7,290 nucleotides of DNA from Flavobacteriales bacterium (GTDB taxonomy: Bacteria; Bacteroidota; Bacteroidia; Flavobacteriales_F; PHOS-HE28): assembly GCA_016713865.1 (NCBI GenBank), contig JADJOG010000046.1, forward strand, positions 1 to 7,290, written 5' to 3'. Numbering within the stretch: position 1 is the first letter of the stretch; each line of letters opens with the position of its first letter. Of the stretch, positions 5,000 to 7,290 are shown one piece after another. The translations under genes were made by a program, and so were the position numbers. The notes below the pieces were generated by a model, which saw nothing but the letters and a program-made list of their open reading frames with translations, was not told where the DNA came from and made no database searches.

Positions 5000-5792
5000 C
5001 CTTCCCGCTGGTGATGATCGACTGCAACCGCTCCAACGTCTTCCGCTGCATGCACAGCTCCACGAAAGCCTTCCGCTCCAGGTCCAGCAGGTACTGTTCG
5101 CTCACTTCGGTGGCTTCGCTCAGATCCCCGCCGCACATCACATACCCCAGCTTCTCGCTGATCAGGGCATCGTGCTGGCTGATGTAGTTGCCGCTGAGCA
5201 TGCTGTTGGCGCCTACGTACACGATGCCGAGGCCTTCCTGGCCGAGCACCTTGATGTCCTTGCGCGGCGCGGGCTTGGTGTAGCCCTTGTTCCAGAGGTC
5301 CAGCGCGCACTGCTTGGCGTAGGCCAGCTGGTGGGCGCGGCTCACGATCACCTCGTCCTGGCCCTTGCGCAGGTAGCCGAGCGCGAAGGCTTCGTGCCCG
5401 CTGGTGGCCACCTTGGCCTGGCCGATGGTGAGGAAGCGCTCGCGCATGGCGTTGATGCGGATGTCGCCCTCCTTCAGCTCGTCGGCGAGGCGCAGGGCGA
5501 ACTCCTTGGTGCCGCCGCCGCCGGGGATCACGCCCACGCCGAACTCCACCAGGCCCATGTAGGTCTCGGCGTGCGCCACCACCTTGTCGGCATGCAGGCA
5601 GAGCTCGGTGCCGCCGCCGAGGCAGAGCTGATGCGGGCCGCCACCACGGGGATGCTGTAGCGCATGCGCATCATGGTGTTCTGGAAGGTGCGCACGGCCA
5701 TCTCCAGGTCGTCGTACTCCTGCTCCACGGCCATCGGAAGTCATGCCCACGTTGGCGCCCGCGCTGAAGTTAGCGCCGTCGTTGTACACCAC
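4938..5792 (-). CDS. fadN: fadN segment 3: enoyl-CoA hydratase (crotonase) domain and C-terminus
   Basis: The frame is open from about 5834 (AIDLAEQSYKGLVVYNDGAN, FSAGANVGM). It has the crotonase motifs CLGGGTELCLHADKVV (catalytic Glu) and GLVEFGVGVIPGGGGTKEFA (second Glu and oxyanion loop). It ends in the family-typical LVSEQYLLDLE-like tail (here EVSEQYLLDLERKAFVELC, then LERLQSIITSGK). Residues from about 5741 to 5637 are out of frame here. The correct reading (MAVEQEYDDLEMAVRTFQNT, then MMRMRYSIPVVAA) is found in the neighbouring frame at 5734-5637. After SGK the frame reads DIHRPRWKGQVDKGPEAIRM, which does not resemble a FadN end and overlaps the remnant gene. Confidence 0.8.
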   Translation of the reverse strand: MVYNDGANFSAGANVGMTSDGRGAGVRRPGDGRAHLPEHHDAHALQHPRGGGPHQLCLGGGTELCLHADKVVAHAETYMGLVEFGVGVIPGGGGTKEFALRLADELKEGDIRINAMRERFLTIGQAKVATSGHEAFALGYLRKGQDEVIVSRAHQLAYAKQCALDLWNKGYTKPAPRKDIKVLGQEGLGIVYVGANSMLSGNYISQHDALISEKLGYVMCGGDLSEATEVSEQYLLDLERKAFVELCMQRKTLERLQSIITSGKDIHRPRWKGQVDKGPEAIRM

Positions 5793-6513
5793 CAGGCCTT
5801 TGTAGCTCTGCTCGGCGAGGTCGATGGCCTTGTTGGAGGCCCTGGATCACCTCCGCGCCGATGGTGTTCATCTTGCTCGTCCAACTCACGCTCAGGATGC
5901 CATCGCCGAGGTGACGCACCGTGGCGGCGCTGTTCTTCCAAACGATGCTGCTCTCTGGCAATTCACTGAGTACGATCAAGCCTTCCGCACGCGGCACGGG
6001 CTTGTAGCTCTTGCTCGCGACATCGTAGTAGAGGCGTTGGCCCTTCTCCACTTTGTAGAAGCTGCTGTGTCCTGCCGCGATCATCTCATTGACCCACGGC
6101 GACACCTTCACGCCCGCAGCGCTCATGTCCTCCATCACCTTCTTCAGGCCTACGGCGTCCCAGGTCTCGAACGGACCCGCCTCCCAGCCGAAGCCCGCGC
6201 GCATGCCGTCGTCGATCTTGTAGAGCTCGTCGCTGATCTCGGGGATGCGATGGCTCACGTACGCGAACATCGCCTGGAACGAACGGCGGTAGAATTCGCC
6301 GGCTTTGTCCGTGCCGTTGTACACCAGCTTCAGGCGCTCGCGCAGATCATCGACCTTCTTGGCCGCGGCCAGTGTGGCGAACTTGGGCTTCACCTGCGGC
6401 TTGTATTCCAGCGTCTTCAGGTCGAGGGAGAGGATCTCGCCCTTGGGTGAGCTGCGGTCCTTAAAGAAGAAGCCTTTGCCGGTCTTGCTGCCGAGCATGT
6501 TCTTCTCCACCAT
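5770..6513 (-). CDS. fadN: fadN segment 2: dehydrogenase C-terminal domains and start of hydratase
   Basis: This frame continues segment 1 (MVEKNMLGSKTGKGFFFKDR) from just after the A-run. It carries the second 3HCDH C-terminal region (EFYRRSFQAMFAYVSHRIPE, then DDGMRAGFGWEAGPFETWDA) and the linker KVEKGQRLYYDVASKSYKPV. It then begins the hydratase fold (VWKNSAATVRHLGDGILSVSW, MNTIGAEVIQGL). True coding stops near 5836: there an extra C turns the expected GLNKAIDLAEQ into QQGHRPRRAEL. The ATG at 6513 is an internal methionine of FadN, not a start. Confidence 0.8.
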   Translation of the reverse strand: MVEKNMLGSKTGKGFFFKDRSSPKGEILSLDLKTLEYKPQVKPKFATLAAAKKVDDLRERLKLVYNGTDKAGEFYRRSFQAMFAYVSHRIPEISDELYKIDDGMRAGFGWEAGPFETWDAVGLKKVMEDMSAAGVKVSPWVNEMIAAGHSSFYKVEKGQRLYYDVASKSYKPVPRAEGLIVLSELPESSIVWKNSAATVRHLGDGILSVSWTSKMNTIGAEVIQGLQQGHRPRRAELQRPGGVQRRR

Positions 6514-7290
6514 TTTGCAGGTACTCCGGAATGCTGAAGAGGCTGTTGCGCTCGTCGTTGGGGCAGTTGTCCTTCACGCCTTGCGCCACTTTCACCAGCG
6601 TATCCAGGCCCACCACGTCGGCGGTGCGGAAGGTGGCGCCTTCGGGTGACCGATCACGGGGCCGGTGAGGCGGTCCACTTTCCACCGTAAGGCCCATGTC
6701 GGTAACGAGGTGGAACACGTCCATGATGAACACGCCGATGCGGTTGGCCACGAAGGCGGGCGTGTCCTTGGCCATCACCGTGACCTTGCCGAGGATGCGC
6801 TGGCCGTAGTCTTCCAGGAAGGTGAGCACTGCGGGATCCGTGTCAGGACCGGGGATCAGCTCCAGCAGCGGCAGGTAGCGCGGCGGGTTGAAGAAGTGCG
6901 TGCCGCAGAAGTGCTTGCGGAAATCTTCGCTGCGGCCCTGCGCGATGGCGTTGATCGGAATGCCGCTGGTATTGGTGGTGATGAGCGTGCCGGGCGTGCG
7001 GTGCCTCTCCACCTCCTCCAGCAGTTGCTGCTTGATGTCGGGCCGCTCGGTCACGCCCGCGATGAGCCAGTCGCAGTCCTTGATCTTCGGCAGGTCATCG
7101 TCGAAGTTGCCGGTGCTGATGCGCTTGGCGAAGCGGGCATCGTACAGCGGCGCCGGACTGCTCTTGATCGCGGCTGCGAGGGCGTCGTTGACGATCTTGT
7201 TCTTCGGACCTTCCTTGGCGGGAATGTCGAGCAGCAATACTTCGGTGCCGGTGTTGGCGAAGTGGCAGGCGATGCGGCTGCCCATGACGC
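6461..7290 (-). CDS. fadN: fadN segment 1: NAD-binding dehydrogenase domain
   Basis: The frame enters at the right edge in the middle of the Rossmann dinucleotide-binding loop (V-MGSRIACHFANTGTEVLLLDI); the ATG at 7285 is internal and not the true start. Catalytic-region motifs are CGTHFFNPPRYLPLLELIPG (His of the dehydrogenase) and VMAKDTPAFVANRIGVF (linker to the C-terminal dehydrogenase domain). Residues DWLIAGVTERPDIK stand where relatives usually have a DWxIExVxERxDIK-like motif, so the usual glutamate is replaced. Between about 6681 and 6640 thirteen or so residues (SGPPHRPRDRSPE) are out of frame; the neighbouring frame gives VDRLTGPVIGHPK. The frame is lost for good at the A-run 6516-6513, and the last residues (NGGEEHARQQ...) are an artefact. 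Confidence 0.8.
   Translation of the reverse strand, partial: VMGSRIACHFANTGTEVLLLDIPAKEGPKNKIVNDALAAAIKSSPAPLYDARFAKRISTGNFDDDLPKIKDCDWLIAGVTERPDIKQQLLEEVERHRTPGTLITTNTSGIPINAIAQGRSEDFRKHFCGTHFFNPPRYLPLLELIPGPDTDPAVLTFLEDYGQRILGKVTVMAKDTPAFVANRIGVFIMDVFHLVTDMGLTVESGPPHRPRDRSPEGATFRTADVVGLDTLVKVAQGVKDNCPNDERNSLFSIPEYLQNGGEEHARQQDRQRLLL

Larger units (their letters stand above)
4938..7290 (-). pseudogene. fadN: FadN-type 3-hydroxyacyl-CoA dehydrogenase / enoyl-CoA hydratase, multiply frameshifted, N-terminus outside the window
   Basis: One protein of roughly 760 visible residues can be followed by switching frames. The dehydrogenase comes first and the enoyl-CoA hydratase second, the FadN-like order (opposite to E. 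coli FadB). It hydrates enoyl-CoA and oxidises 3-hydroxyacyl-CoA with NAD+, feeding the thiolase FadA. Inferred indels are near 6679-6681 (2 nt lost), 6639-6640 (1 lost, restoring frame), 6513-6516 (2 lost in an A-run), 5835-5836 (1 gained), 5735 and 5741 (1 lost each) and 5635-5637 (1 lost in a C-run). Repairing them gives the expected continuous family sequence, for example MIFLMAVEQEYDDL and VVAAPHQLCLGGG. After LQSIITSGK (about 5001) the frame adds 20 unrelated residues before TAG 4940-4938. True decay and assembly error both fit. The extensive conservation between indels favours error or very recent inactivation. Confidence 0.85.

Noticed and set aside
4954..5310. Minus-strand 118-codon frame inside the fadN tail
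   Set aside because: Arg/Gln/Ala-rich alternative frame across recognisable FadN sequence.
4932..5660. Plus-strand open frame (242 codons) opposite the hydratase domain
   Set aside because: Repetitive His/Ala/Leu composition, antisense to clear FadN crotonase motifs; a shadow frame.

Overview
The window looks like a chromosomal piece of a GC-rich Bacteroidota (Flavobacteriales-like) bacterium. This is inference from two things: the fatty-acid oxidation proteins resemble the Bacteroidota versions, and the one clear promoter carries a TAnnTTTG -7 box typical of that phylum. Every gene I support reads on the minus strand, so transcription runs from 7290 towards 1.

Layout in transcription order. 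(1) 7290-4938: a FadN-type 3-hydroxyacyl-CoA dehydrogenase / enoyl-CoA hydratase, cut by the right edge and broken by about six small indels. The protein can still be followed almost to its normal C-terminus by changing frame. (2) 4999-4799: an out-of-frame, startless 3' remnant of an unknown gene, joined to the fadN tail. (3) 4653-4129: a small orphan protein with a zinc ribbon (CxxC...CxxC), flanked by two degenerate inverted copies of an intergenic repeat. (4) 3943-2245: an AbiE-type toxin-antitoxin operon (AbiEi winged-helix antitoxin, AbiEii nucleotidyltransferase toxin). Its promoter is overlapped by a 34-bp dyad. The antitoxin has lost its C-terminal ~38 residues through a one-base frameshift. 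(5) 2248-1073: an intact acetyl-CoA acyltransferase (thiolase, FadA), whose ATG overlaps the toxin stop by 4 nt. (6) 1058-603: an unrecognised small protein. (7) 481-1: the N-terminal 160 residues of a leucine-rich-repeat-like protein that leaves the window on the left.

Interpretation. fadN and fadA are normally neighbours, as in the fadN-fadA-fadE order of Bacillus subtilis. Here about 2.75 kb of accessory DNA (a remnant, an orphan zinc-ribbon gene and a toxin-antitoxin pair) lies between them, with junctions very close to the end of fadN and the start of fadA. More accessory-looking, less GC-rich genes follow fadA. The most notable arrangement is the coupling of a core metabolic gene (fadA) to the AbiEii toxin by an ATGA overlap, downstream of a probably autoregulated TA promoter. 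The indels in fadN and abiEi may be true decay or long-read assembly errors, since several sit in short homopolymers. That question must be settled before biological weight is put on them. I found no RNA genes, CRISPR arrays or transposase genes.
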